Of a stretch of DNA of 64,000 nt, positions 18,619 to 27,019 are shown in pieces. Both the position numbers and the translations under genes were made by a program. Source of the stretch: JAYODW01 sp038116745 (GTDB taxonomy: Bacteria; Pseudomonadota; Gammaproteobacteria; Ga0077536); the NCBI GenBank assembly GCA_038116745.1, contig JAYODW010000014.1, forward strand, positions 1 through 64,000, read 5' to 3'. Positions within the stretch are counted from its first letter, which is position 1; each line of letters begins with the position of its first letter. Below the pieces are notes generated by a model, which worked only from the letters and a program-made list of their open reading frames with translations, had not been told where the DNA came from and searched no databases.

Positions 18619-21600
18619 TCAGCTGTGGTCGACGGGGGCGGTTGGAGTGTCGACAGAGTTTGACTCATACGCGAGGTCAGGCTCCCCGCCGCTGTCGAGC
18701 ATGTGCTGACGTGCGTAATCGCGGCGCCGCACGATCGCAGACCAGCCCTGCTCGTCATCGGGCACGCAGGCCGGGCCGATCCTGAGCAAGATCGCCCCGC
18801 GTCGCGGAAACCAGTTGTCTGCCCGCAGGATAGAGCGCGTTCCGCTGAGGCTGAGGGGAACCAGCGCAACGCCGGCGTCCACGGCAAGCTTGAACGCGCC
18901 TAGATGGAAAGGCAGCAGACCCGGCATGCGCTTGAAAGTACCCTCCGGGAATACCACCACCCGTGCACCCGCAGCCAGCGCCTGCGCTACCGGCACCAGA
19001 TCGTTCAGGCCTGCGGCGGCGTCGAAACGCTCCACGAAGAACCCGCCGGTGCGCTGCAGCGCCCGCGCCAGCAGCTTCGACCGCGCCAGCTCGCCTTTGA
19101 TCAGGAAACGCAATCCGCTCGGCAACAGGGCTGTCAGCACGATACCGTCGAGATAGCTCTGGTGGTTGCTGACCAGAACACAGCCCTGGTTCTCAGGCGG
19201 CAGATGCTGCAGACCTTCAACTCGTAGCGGGATGCCCGCGAGCCTCAGCGCTGCACGGGCAAAGAACGCCGCACTGCGCGGCGCGCCTGGGACCCAGGTC
19301 ATGNNNNNNNNNNNNNNNNNNNNNNNNNNNNNNNNNNNNNNNNNNNNNNNNNNNNNNNNNNNNNNNNNNNNNNNNNNNNNNNNNNNNNNNNNNNNNNNNN
19401 NNNGGGCAAAGAACGCCGCACTGCGCGGCGCGCCTGGGACCCAGGTCATGCACCAGGCCAGGCTGCCGCAACCGATGAGTACCAGCCACGCCCAGGCTGC
19501 GTAGATCCAACTCGCCAGCGCCCGCCTGCCGCGCCGCAAGCTCGGCGGGAGGCCTTCTAATGCCAGACGTATCAGGGCAAGCGCAAAACTGCCGGAATCT
19601 GACTCCAGGCGCCCCTGCTCGTAGCGCTCGCGTGTGGCCTGGCGCCGGATCTTGCCGCTTGAGGTGCGCAGGACGGTGTTCGGCCGCACTATCACTACTT
19701 CGTCAGGTGGCAGATCGATCAGGCTTGCAGCGAGGGCGTTGACGCTCTGGCGTAGACGCTCCCGCGCCTCCGGGCTGTGGCGTCGGGTCTCGACGACGGC
19801 GACCACCCGTTCAGTGCCGCCGTCTCTGTCCATGCTGCCGAACACGGCGACGTGACCTTTGCGCACCCCTTCGAGTCTGCCAATGGCCTCTTCCAGCTCG
19901 ACCGGATAGATATTCCGTCCCCCGCGGATGATGAGGTCTTTTTCCCGGCCGGTGATGAACAGCTCGCCTGCGGCGATGTAGCCGCGGTCGCCGGTCTCGA
20001 GCCACCCGTCGCGGATCAAGGCAGCGGTGGCTTCCGGATTTTTGAAATAGCCCTGCGTGGCAGAAGGGCCGCGGAACTGCAGGCGACCCTCGTGACGCTC
20101 CGGCAGCTCGCGTCCGCGTTTGTCGACGACCCGAAGCTCGTGCTGCGGTAGGGGAAAACCGCAGGCGACAAGAGCCAGCGAGTCGCTGTCCGCTGCGCCC
20201 GCGCGGGCGGGGAGGGCCTGTCCCTGCCTGAGCAGGGTCTGGCGTTCGATACGCTCGATCAGAGGTCCGCGACCCGGCGGTGTGAAGGCGAGTCCGACCG
20301 CGCATTCGGCGAGGCCGTAGACCGGCATCATGGCGCCGCGAGCAAATCCATGTTTGCCGAAGCGCGTGCAGAAACGTTCGATGGTATCGACGCTGATCGC
20401 CTCTGCCCCGTTGGCCGCCACGCGCCAGCGAGACAGATCGAGGCCGGCAAGGCTTTCATCTCGGATCCGGTTGACGCACAGCTCGTAGGCGAAGTTGGGA
20501 GCGGCGGACAGCGTGCCGCCATAGCGGTGAATCGCCCACAGCCAGCGTTCCGGACGCGACAGAAAGCTCAGCGGTGGCATCACCACCAGCTTGACGGCGT
20601 GATACAGGCTGCCCAGCCATGCACCGATCAGCCCCATGTCGTGGTAGAGCGGCAGCCAGCTGACGAACACATCTCCGGGGACCACCCCCATACCGGCGCC
20701 ATCAGCACGTATGTTCGCCAGCAGATTCGCGTGCGACAGGACAACGCCCTTGGGATCGCCGGTGCTGCCCGAGGTGTACTGCAAAAAGCCGATGTCCGTA
20801 GCCGTGGGATGAGCGCGTTCTACTTCGCCGTCAGCTGACAGCAGGGTCTGCGCGTCGACCACGCTGCGCAGGCTGTCGACCCTGGCCGTGGCCAGCCGCG
20901 CGACGTTGAGCGTTTCGCTCGTGGTTATCAGCATCGCGACGCCGCTGCTGTCCAGGATCCGCCCCTGTCGTCTGAAGTGGTCTTCAAGCTGCTGGCGCCG
21001 CAGCGGGGGGTAGATGGGCACCGGGATGGCGCCAGCCATGAGCACGGCAAAGAACAAGATAAAGTAGGCCCGGTCGGTGGGCAGCATGAGGGCTACCCGC
21101 TCGCCTGCCTCGAGGCCGCGCGTCTGGAGTGCCGCGCCTGCGCGGGCGGCCGCTGCGCGCAGTTCGCCGTAGCTAAGGACCGCGCCGTCGGTGTAGTCGT
21201 CGTAGAACTGGATGTGTGTCCGTTCCGGCGTGCGGTCTGCATGCCAGTCAAGGATATCGAGCAGGGTGTGGGACTGCTCTGGCAGCTGCAGCGTGCCGGC
21301 GCTGTTGTCGACCGGCGCCATGCTCAGGCTGAGCGGAGATCCATCGTGCGCCTTGATCACCAGCCGCAGAAGTTCGCGCGGTGTGGCAGCGTCGAAAACT
21401 GCGCGCTCGTCGAGAGTCACCCTGAGGGTGCGCTCGATGCGCGCGCCCAGCTCAACGCGCGCCAGGCTGTCCAGGGCCAGGTCACGCTCCAACGAGCTGT
21501 CCAGTTCAGCAGCACCAGCGTGCGTACGTCCGGCGTGCAGGTCACGGGCGACCTCATCGACGCAGGCCAGCAGCGTCTGCGTCAGCTGCTCGAGCTCGGC

Positions 21601-21633
21601 GCGCTCCAGGCGTTCTGGCGGCGGCTGGTTCAC
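18619..21633 (-). CDS. ACP - fatty-acyl-AMP ligase - PlsC acyltransferase trifunctional protein
   Basis: The start is taken as GTG 21633, just after the flippase stop; the longer frame back to 22020 overlaps that gene and has no family signal. Domains in order: an acyl carrier domain with the phosphopantetheine Ser in LALDSLARVEL; an AMP-dependent ligase with P-loop LQYTSGSTGDPKGVVLSHAN, adenylation motifs YGLAECAVGL and TGDRGYI, and a FAAL-like overall pattern; a hydrophobic helix (WIYAAWAWLVLIGCG); then a PlsC acyltransferase with HX4D (NHQSYLD) and FPEGTF. The architecture implies loading a fatty acid on its own carrier and transferring it to a lysophospholipid or other acceptor at the membrane. 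Reverse in order to Aas. The annotated length includes 147 artefactual bases (19304-19450); the real protein would be 955 aa. Confidence 0.88.
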   Translation of the reverse strand: MNQPPPERLERAELEQLTQTLLACVDEVARDLHAGRTHAGAAELDSSLERDLALDSLARVELGARIERTLRVTLDERAVFDAATPRELLRLVIKAHDGSPLSLSMAPVDNSAGTLQLPEQSHTLLDILDWHADRTPERTHIQFYDDYTDGAVLSYGELRAAAARAGAALQTRGLEAGERVALMLPTDRAYFILFFAVLMAGAIPVPIYPPLRRQQLEDHFRRQGRILDSSGVAMLITTSETLNVARLATARVDSLRSVVDAQTLLSADGEVERAHPTATDIGFLQYTSGSTGDPKGVVLSHANLLANIRADGAGMGVVPGDVFVSWLPLYHDMGLIGAWLGSLYHAVKLVVMPPLSFLSRPERWLWAIHRYGGTLSAAPNFAYELCVNRIRDESLAGLDLSRWRVAANGAEAISVDTIERFCTRFGKHGFARGAMMPVYGLAECAVGLAFTPPGRGPLIERIERQTLLRQGQALPARAGAADSDSLALVACGFPLPQHELRVVDKRGRELPERHEGRLQFRGPSATQGYFKNPEATAALIRDGWLETGDRGYIAAGELFITGREKDLIIRGGRNIYPVELEEAIGRLEGVRKGHVAVFGSMDRDGGTERVVAVVETRRHSPEARERLRQSVNALAASLIDLPPDEVVIVRPNTVLRTSSGKIRRQATRERYEQGRLESDSGSFALALIRLALEGLPPSLRRGRRALASWIYAAWAWLVLIGCGSLAWCMTWVPGAPRSAAFFAXXXXXXXXXXXXXXXXXXXXXXXXXXXXXXXXXXMTWVPGAPRSAAFFARAALRLAGIPLRVEGLQHLPPENQGCVLVSNHQSYLDGIVLTALLPSGLRFLIKGELARSKLLARALQRTGGFFVERFDAAAGLNDLVPVAQALAAGARVVVFPEGTFKRMPGLLPFHLGAFKLAVDAGVALVPLSLSGTRSILRADNWFPRRGAILLRIGPACVPDDEQGWSAIVRRRDYARQHMLDSGGEPDLAYESNSVDTPTAPVDHS
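19257..19450. other. Artefactual 100-N scaffold gap flanked by an identical 47-bp overlap
   Basis: The N run is 19304-19403. The 47 bases before it (19257-19303) are repeated exactly after it (19404-19450). Removing one copy plus the Ns deletes 147 bp, or 49 codons, and rejoins the ligase-acyltransferase frame perfectly. The two contigs therefore overlap and nothing is missing. Confidence 0.93.
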
Positions 21634-21656
21634 GGCAGCGTCGCGAGCACGCAGTG

Positions 21657-22577
21657 TCAGGCCTGGCTGCCGGTCTGTGCCGGCAATCGCGCTTGCCTGA
21701 CAGCCCACAGCTCCCACAGCCCGCCGGTCATGGCAACGCTCAGGCGGCAGAGATAGAACAAGGACACCAGCAGGATCGCCGCCGGCAGCGTCAGCCCGAG
21801 GGCAACGAAAAGTCCCGCCCCCGCCACGTCCGCTATGCCCATCCCTGCAATCTGCAGCGGTACGCCCTGGAGAAACTGAGCGCAGGAGAGCACGAACAGT
21901 ACGTCGCCGTAGGCCAGGCCCAGATCCCAGGCAACGCTCGCTGCCCAGATCGCGCAGGCGAGCAGCATCTGCATGGCGATCGAGAACAACAGCCCGAGCA
22001 CCAGGGCGCCCCGGTGACACAGCAGGGTGTCAAGCAGCGCCCGGGCACGGTCCCGATAACGCCAGCAGGCGGCGATGCCGCCCGCCGCCACAAGGAAAAC
22101 CCCCAGTCCCAGGAGCCCGGGGTCCGCATCGAGCGCGAAGTCGAGGCCCTGAGGACGTCGGGTGACGAACAGCACACCCACCAGCAGAATCAGCGCCAGC
22201 AGGCCGACCAGGTGATCGAGCACGATACCGCTCACGCTGGGCAGAGTTTGATGGTTCTGCACCTTGAGTTTCACCATGCGGGTGACGTCGGCACCGACCG
22301 CGAAGGGCACGAAGAACTGGTAGAACGTGGCCAGCCAGTTGAGACGCAGGCTTTCCACGGCCCCTAAGTGAATGCCGACTACCCGCATGACCAGGCGGAA
22401 GCGGAAGGCGTACAGAGCTGCGGCGAGGTGCGCGAGCAGGGCGCCGCCGACTGCAGCGAGGGCGGTCGAAGCTGACCAGACGACCCCTTCAGCACGCGTT
22501 GCCCAGAAGGCAAGAACAGGCACGCCGACCACGATCGCCCCGACATGGACGGCGCTGAGCCAGGCAGGCGGGCGCAC
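21657..22577 (-). CDS. LPG_synthase_TM / UPF0104-type flippase-like membrane protein
   Basis: 306 aa from GTG 22577, six bases after the flavin reductase stop. Eight or so hydrophobic helices and the family motifs LNWLATFYQFFVPFAVGADV and CAQFLQGVPLQIAGMGIADVA identify the lysylphosphatidylglycerol-synthetase transmembrane/UPF0104 family, which contains lipid flippases and AglD-like proteins. It directly precedes the ACP-FAAL-PlsC gene (23-bp spacer), so it may move the lipid made by that enzyme. Its direct lipid substrate is unknown. Confidence 0.85.
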   Translation of the reverse strand: MRPPAWLSAVHVGAIVVGVPVLAFWATRAEGVVWSASTALAAVGGALLAHLAAALYAFRFRLVMRVVGIHLGAVESLRLNWLATFYQFFVPFAVGADVTRMVKLKVQNHQTLPSVSGIVLDHLVGLLALILLVGVLFVTRRPQGLDFALDADPGLLGLGVFLVAAGGIAACWRYRDRARALLDTLLCHRGALVLGLLFSIAMQMLLACAIWAASVAWDLGLAYGDVLFVLSCAQFLQGVPLQIAGMGIADVAGAGLFVALGLTLPAAILLVSLFYLCRLSVAMTGGLWELWAVRQARLPAQTGSQA

Positions 22578-22583
22578 GTCGAC

Positions 22584-23216
22584 TCAACGTTCGATGCGCG
22601 GCTTTCCTGCCATTACCGGTCGCTCCATGTCGAAGCGGTCGCCCGTCCGGGTGTAGGTGTTGCCGGCCATGCGTCCAATCGGGCGTAGCAGATCGGGATT
22701 GATGCGGTAGTTGTCGAACAGGGCGTCGTCGACGTGGAACCGCAGGATCTGTCCCATGACGAAGGCGCCGCCGAAGGTTTCCCGGCTGATCTCGACGACC
22801 TGCAGCAGCTTGCACTCCATCGCCAGATAGGCCTCGCCCACGCGGGGTGCATCGATCAACTCGCACTCGACCGGCGTCAGCCCAGAGAGTTCGAACTCAT
22901 CGATCTCGGGCGGGACGTCAATCGCGGTGGCATTCATTTTCTCTGCAAACTGCTCAGAGACGACGTTGATACAGAATTCGCCGCGGGCCTCGGCATTGAC
23001 GCGGGAATCGCGCTGCCGCGACTCCATGCTCATCATCGGGCTGAAGCCAACCACCGGCGGATTGGCGCTGACGCCGGTGAAGAAGCTGTAGGGCGCAAGG
23101 TTGTTGATCCCGTCGGCGCTGCGGGTGGAGACGAAGGCGATCGGTCGGGGCAGGACAGAGCCGATCATCAGCTTGTAGATGTTCAGCGGATCGGTGCTCG
23201 CAGGGTCAATGATCAT
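22584..23216 (-). CDS. Flavin reductase-like FMN-binding split-barrel protein
   Basis: 210 aa from ATG 23216 with AGGAG nine bases upstream. The family pattern is clear: YKLMIGSVLPRPIAFVSTRS, NLAPYSFFTGVSANPP for FMN phosphate binding, and GEFCINVVS. These proteins reduce FMN with NAD(P)H for a partner monooxygenase or act as flavoproteins on their own. Here it sits between an acyl-CoA dehydrogenase and a flippase; three luciferase-like monooxygenases that could use FMNH2 lie 14-18 kb away. Confidence 0.9.
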   Translation of the reverse strand: MIIDPASTDPLNIYKLMIGSVLPRPIAFVSTRSADGINNLAPYSFFTGVSANPPVVGFSPMMSMESRQRDSRVNAEARGEFCINVVSEQFAEKMNATAIDVPPEIDEFELSGLTPVECELIDAPRVGEAYLAMECKLLQVVEISRETFGGAFVMGQILRFHVDDALFDNYRINPDLLRPIGRMAGNTYTRTGDRFDMERPVMAGKPRIER

Positions 23217-23258
23217 GCAGGGCGCTCCTGGAAATGGGGAAAGGGCTGAGGGTCGGTC

Positions 23259-24272
23259 TCAGTCCCGCAGCGTGCTAAGCGCGTCGTCATAGAGGTCGTG
23301 CGCACGGGCCAGCTCTGCGGGCAGATGGTAATCCGGAAACAGCGATTCGCTTGGATCGAACTCTTTCAGCACCTCCCGCGCCACGGTGATTTTGTGCACC
23401 TCGGTCGGGCCATCCGCAAGGCCCACGTGGAAAGAGTTCACCAGCCAGTCGGCGAAGGGCATTTCGGTAGACAGGCCGATGGAGCCATGCAGNNNNNNNN
23501 NNNNNNNNNNNNNNNNNNNNNNNNNNNNNNNNNNNNNNNNNNNNNNNNNNNNNNNNNNNNNNNNNNNNNNNNNNNNNNNNNNNNNNNNNNNNTCGTTGTA
23601 GCGCATGTAGGCGTGGGTCGCTTCGGGTTCGCCGTAGAAGGTTAGGTTGCGCATGATGTCGATCCCGGGCGTGTCCGCCGGCACGATGAACATCGACATC
23701 CGTTTGTACGGAGCAGCGTCGGGGTCGGTCACCGCCATCACGATAAAGAAGGCGGCATAGCGCGCGTTGGAGGAAAACCACTTTTCACCGCTGATGACCC
23801 ATTCATCACCATCGGGGACTGCGCTTGTTTTGAATACCAGCGGGTCAGCCCCCCCCTGAGGCTCAGTCATGGAAAAACAGGACACGATGCGGTTGTCGAG
23901 CAGCGGTTCGAGAAAGCGCTTTTTCTGCTCGTCCGTGCCGTAGTGAGCGAGAATTTCCGCGTTGCCCGTGTCCGGCGCCTGTGCGCCGAAGATGATTGGC
24001 CCGAAGCGTGAGCGGCCGAACAGCTCGTTCATCAGGGCCAGTTTGACCTGACCATAGCCTTTGCCGCCCAGTTTGGGCCCCAGATGACAGGCCCACAGGC
24101 CGCGCTCGCGGACTTTTGCCTGCAGCGGTCGGGCAAGGACTTCAAAGCGCGGATCGTGGATGTTCCACTGGCTGCCAAGCAGATGATCGAGGGGTTCGAC
24201 CTCCTCCCGCACGAAACGGTCGACCCAGTCGAGCTGTTCCTGGAATTCAGGTTCGGTTTCAAAATCCCACAT
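23259..24272 (-). CDS. Acyl-CoA dehydrogenase (broken by assembly gap)
   Basis: Start at ATG 24272 with AAGGAT seven bases upstream. N-terminal helices (VDRFVREEVEPLDHL), the FAD/substrate loop CFSMTEPQGGADP and the beta barrel GEKWFSSNARYAAF are typical of ACAD11-like long-chain enzymes. After the gap the C-terminal part resumes with LHGSIGLSTEMPFADW. About 110 residues of the C-terminal helical domain, including the usual catalytic Glu region, appear missing, so the real gap is nearer 330 bp than 100 bp. It is 16 bp downstream of the enoyl-CoA hydratase gene. It would oxidise an acyl-CoA to the 2-enoyl-CoA. Confidence 0.9.
   Translation of the reverse strand: MWDFETEPEFQEQLDWVDRFVREEVEPLDHLLGSQWNIHDPRFEVLARPLQAKVRERGLWACHLGPKLGGKGYGQVKLALMNELFGRSRFGPIIFGAQAPDTGNAEILAHYGTDEQKKRFLEPLLDNRIVSCFSMTEPQGGADPLVFKTSAVPDGDEWVISGEKWFSSNARYAAFFIVMAVTDPDAAPYKRMSMFIVPADTPGIDIMRNLTFYGEPEATHAYMRYNXXXXXXXXXXXXXXXXXXXXXXXXXXXXXXXXXXLHGSIGLSTEMPFADWLVNSFHVGLADGPTEVHKITVAREVLKEFDPSESLFPDYHLPAELARAHDLYDDALSTLRD
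23493..23592. other. 100-N scaffold gap inside the acyl-CoA dehydrogenase gene
   Basis: Unlike the gap at 19304, the flanks share no overlap, so sequence is genuinely missing. Both sides stay in one frame across 100 Ns, which means the true length should be 1 modulo 3. Comparison with a ~400-residue family length suggests roughly 330 bp. Confidence 0.9.
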
Positions 24273-24288
24273 GCGGTGATCCTTTCAG

Positions 24289-25095
24289 TTAAGAAGCGCG
24301 TCCCGTGCGGGCACGGGTGAAATCGGGCGGACGCTTTTCCAGAAAAGCATCGATGGCCTCGCGGTGCTCGGGGGAGGCGTAGCAGCGATCAAGCGCTGCA
24401 AATTCACGCGCCTGCACGACACTCAGATCGCTCTCAGTGGCGTTGGCGGTGAGCAGCGCTTTAATCTCCGCCAGCGCTGCCTGTGGGTTCTCGCCCATGC
24501 CGCGCGCCACCGCGTGCGCCGCCCCCAGCAGCTCTGCATCGGGAGTGACCCGATCGACGAGCCCAAGCGAGAGTGCCTCGTCTGCCTCGACGGTACGTCC
24601 GCTCAGCATCAGTTCGCTCGCGGCCCCGAAGCCGGCGCGCTGCACTGCATAGAAGGAGCTGGCGAGTTCCGGTACCAGGCCGAGGCGGGCAAACCGCAGG
24701 GAGAGTCTGGCGCTCTCGGCACACATGAGATAGTCCATAGGCAGGAGCTGCGACAGGCCGACGCCCATCGCGACGCCGTTGATCGCGGCGACCATAGGTT
24801 TGGAGCGGCGCACCAGGGCGACCCAGTCATGGGTCTCAGCGTCTGATTTGTGCGCCGGCGTTGATTTTGACTGCGCGTCGAACACCATGCTGATGTCGGC
24901 CCCAGCGCAGAAAGCGCGTCCCGCGCCGGTAATGACCATAGCGTCCACCCCGTCATCTGCGTTCGCGCCCTGGATCGCCTGGCGCAGCTCTGCACCCATC
25001 TCGTAGGTCCAGGCGTTGAGCTTCTCAGGACGATTCAGGGTGACCGTCAGCACCCGCTCTTCAAGCGTCACCAGCAGGGTTTCGTAGGTGTTCAT
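24289..25095 (-). CDS. Enoyl-CoA hydratase/isomerase family protein
   Basis: 268 aa from ATG 25095, overlapping the kinase-like stop as ATGA and preceded by GGAGAGAG. Crotonase signatures are visible: VLTVTLNRPEKLNAW, the oxyanion segment AGRAFCAGADIS and second loop AAINGVAMGVGLSQLLPMDY, with Glu in LVPELASSFY in the catalytic position. It would hydrate or isomerise 2-enoyl-CoA and, with the next gene, forms a short beta-oxidation-like module. Confidence 0.92.
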   Translation of the reverse strand: MNTYETLLVTLEERVLTVTLNRPEKLNAWTYEMGAELRQAIQGANADDGVDAMVITGAGRAFCAGADISMVFDAQSKSTPAHKSDAETHDWVALVRRSKPMVAAINGVAMGVGLSQLLPMDYLMCAESARLSLRFARLGLVPELASSFYAVQRAGFGAASELMLSGRTVEADEALSLGLVDRVTPDAELLGAAHAVARGMGENPQAALAEIKALLTANATESDLSVVQAREFAALDRCYASPEHREAIDAFLEKRPPDFTRARTGRAS

Positions 25096-26540
25096 GATGG
25101 TGCTCTCTCCGGAGTCATGCCGCGTTCGAGCGCGGTCTGCAGTCCCGAATAGCCGGGTTGGTCAATCGCGCAGCGCGCTACCACGGTCTCACGCAGGTGG
25201 CTGGTCAGGCCATCGTCGTCGAGCGCGAACTCGCCCGCTTGGAGCCGCGCCGACAGCTGCCTGCGCAGTTCATCCACAGTGCCGCAACTGCCGAGCAGGG
25301 TTTCCAGCCGGCTGCGCTCCGCGCTGGCCTGCGCCGGGCCGCTGGCCATTTCGCGCAGCGCGATGTCGAGCGCGTTGGCGGCTACCCGGGCCAGAAAGCG
25401 ATGTCGGCCGCTGGCCGTCCCGGCGACATCCCCGCGCAGGAAATCCCGGACGCTGCCGACAATCTCCTCGGTGTACGGCAGATCGCTCTGCGGCAGCAGA
25501 GGAGCGGATTCAGTGGGTGGGTTTACCGGCCCGGGGATGAGAAGGTTCACGCAGTCCACCTGACATTCACTGCTGCGGCGGCCGATAGCCGGGCGCTCCA
25601 CCGAACGGTCGGGGCCGCTGCGGTAATGCTCGGCCATAGTGAGGCAGCCGATGGCCCACCAGTAAGAGCCGAATACCTGCCAGAAGTGGACCGTACCGCG
25701 GTCCACGGGCGTACCGCTGACAGCCTCGTAGCCGCGGATCAGATCATCGAGTGCACCGAATCCGCCGACCGTCATGGCGCTGTTGCCGAAACGCCAGGAA
25801 TTGGTGCAGATCCAGCCGAGATCGCGCATCGGATCGCCGATGTGCGCGACCTCCCAGTCGAGCACCGCGGTCACGCCCGTGGTGGGGGTAATCATCAGAT
25901 TGCCGTTGCGGAAATCGTTGTGCACCAGGGTCAGGTGCGAGGGTCGCGGCAGATTGTCGAGCAGCCAGCGTGCGGTGTAGTCGATCATCGGTTGTGGTGT
26001 GTTGAGCGACTGGTAATGCTCCCACTGGCGGCGCACGAAGGCTTCCGGGGGCAGGGTTTCGAGCACCTGGTCGAGGCCGTGGGCCTCGATATCGATAGCG
26101 TGGATGCGCGCCAGGATGCCGCCGCACTGGGAGGCAAGCTGAGGACGGATTGCAGCGAAGGCCTCGTCGCGCACAATCCGCTGTCCCAGAGTCTCGCCTT
26201 CCAGCCAGTCCATGAGGAAGCCGTCGCCGAGCGCGTCGTCGCGGGTCAGCACATGGAGCACCGTCGGCTCCGGCACCCCCGCCGCTGCAGCGAGCTGCAT
26301 CAGTCGGGCTTCTACCGCCAGACCCGGGCGCCCGTGATCGGTGAAGCCGTACATGCCGCCGGGCGCGCGGCGCAGCGCCAGACGGCGCGACCCGTCGTGA
26401 GTTTGTATGTCGACGGCGTGGGTTTCCTGGCTGGCGCCGCCGGACAGGCGCACGACGTTTTCCAGCGCGACAAAGTCAGGCACGACACGATCCAGCACGC
26501 GCTCCAGCGCGGCGTTGAAAACGGGATCAACCATGGACAT
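25092..26540 (-). CDS. Aminoglycoside-phosphotransferase-like kinase (ACAD10/11-type) with C-terminal DUF6285-like domain
   Basis: 482 aa from ATG 26540 (ATG 26534 is also possible). The APH kinase fold is clear: LALRRAPGGMYG with the nucleotide-site Arg/Lys, Brenner loop LVHNDFRNGNLMI and the Asp of AVLDWEVAHIGDP. Residues ~370-480 form a helical domain that often follows these kinases. APH-like kinases next to acyl-CoA dehydrogenases phosphorylate hydroxy-acyl-CoAs before elimination (ACAD10/11 pathway), which fits the next two genes. It lies 13 bp after an EthD gene. Confidence 0.88.
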   Translation of the reverse strand: MSMVDPVFNAALERVLDRVVPDFVALENVVRLSGGASQETHAVDIQTHDGSRRLALRRAPGGMYGFTDHGRPGLAVEARLMQLAAAAGVPEPTVLHVLTRDDALGDGFLMDWLEGETLGQRIVRDEAFAAIRPQLASQCGGILARIHAIDIEAHGLDQVLETLPPEAFVRRQWEHYQSLNTPQPMIDYTARWLLDNLPRPSHLTLVHNDFRNGNLMITPTTGVTAVLDWEVAHIGDPMRDLGWICTNSWRFGNSAMTVGGFGALDDLIRGYEAVSGTPVDRGTVHFWQVFGSYWWAIGCLTMAEHYRSGPDRSVERPAIGRRSSECQVDCVNLLIPGPVNPPTESAPLLPQSDLPYTEEIVGSVRDFLRGDVAGTASGRHRFLARVAANALDIALREMASGPAQASAERSRLETLLGSCGTVDELRRQLSARLQAGEFALDDDGLTSHLRETVVARCAIDQPGYSGLQTALERGMTPERAPS

Positions 26541-26553
26541 GGCTCGGCGCTGG

Positions 26554-26895
26554 TCAGATGACCTCGAGTTCTTCACTGACGAAGGACATACAGCGCTCCA
26601 GGTCGACGAATTTGAGCTCGTCGGGGCGGATGATTTCCAGGTAGCGCGGCTCGTTGAAAGCGGCGTTCATGCTTTCCACGTCATCAAACCAGAGCTCCGC
26701 GATCCCGTCATAACCGCTGTCCTGGCCGAAGGCGGGTCCCGCGTCTGCGGTGTGACACTGCACGTAGCGTCGGACATGGCGCGAGAAGTCAGTGACGCTC
26801 CTCAGCAGCGGGCCGTGTACGTCCCGCCAGTGAGCGTCGAATTCGGCGTGACTCAGTCCAGCTTTACGCACCGCACAGATGGTGAGTTTGATCAT
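26554..26895 (-). CDS. EthD-domain protein
   Basis: 113 aa from ATG 26895; a 10-residue longer GTG start is less likely. EthD alpha/beta-barrel pattern: LTICAVRKAGLSHAEFDAHW, RDVHGPLLRSV, then RRYVQCH and VDLERCMSFVSEE. EthD is a small dimeric helper needed for ethyl-tert-butyl-ether oxidation; most relatives are uncharacterised. First gene of the minus-strand acyl-CoA/lipid cluster, divergent from the selenoprotein gene. A second EthD protein is at 28548. Confidence 0.85.
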   Translation of the reverse strand: MIKLTICAVRKAGLSHAEFDAHWRDVHGPLLRSVTDFSRHVRRYVQCHTADAGPAFGQDSGYDGIAELWFDDVESMNAAFNEPRYLEIIRPDELKFVDLERCMSFVSEELEVI

Positions 26896-27019
26896 GGGGC
26901 ACAACGTTCCCTGCAGCGGACGCACAGTATACGCAGACCATCCGCGCGCCTGTCCCTTGCCAGGGTTGCAGCGCAGTCGTTAGGCTCGCGCTTTCTGAAT
27001 GACTCAAGCAGGTGCAGCC

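Noticed and set aside
18619..22020. Longest frame of the ACP-FAAL-PlsC gene starting at 22020
   Set aside because: The first 129 codons lie inside the flippase gene in another frame; GTG 21633 starts where homology begins.
25158..26561. 467-codon open frame antisense to the APH-like kinase gene
   Set aside because: High-GC shadow frame. The minus strand has kinase motifs, a ribosome site and operon overlaps; the plus frame has none.
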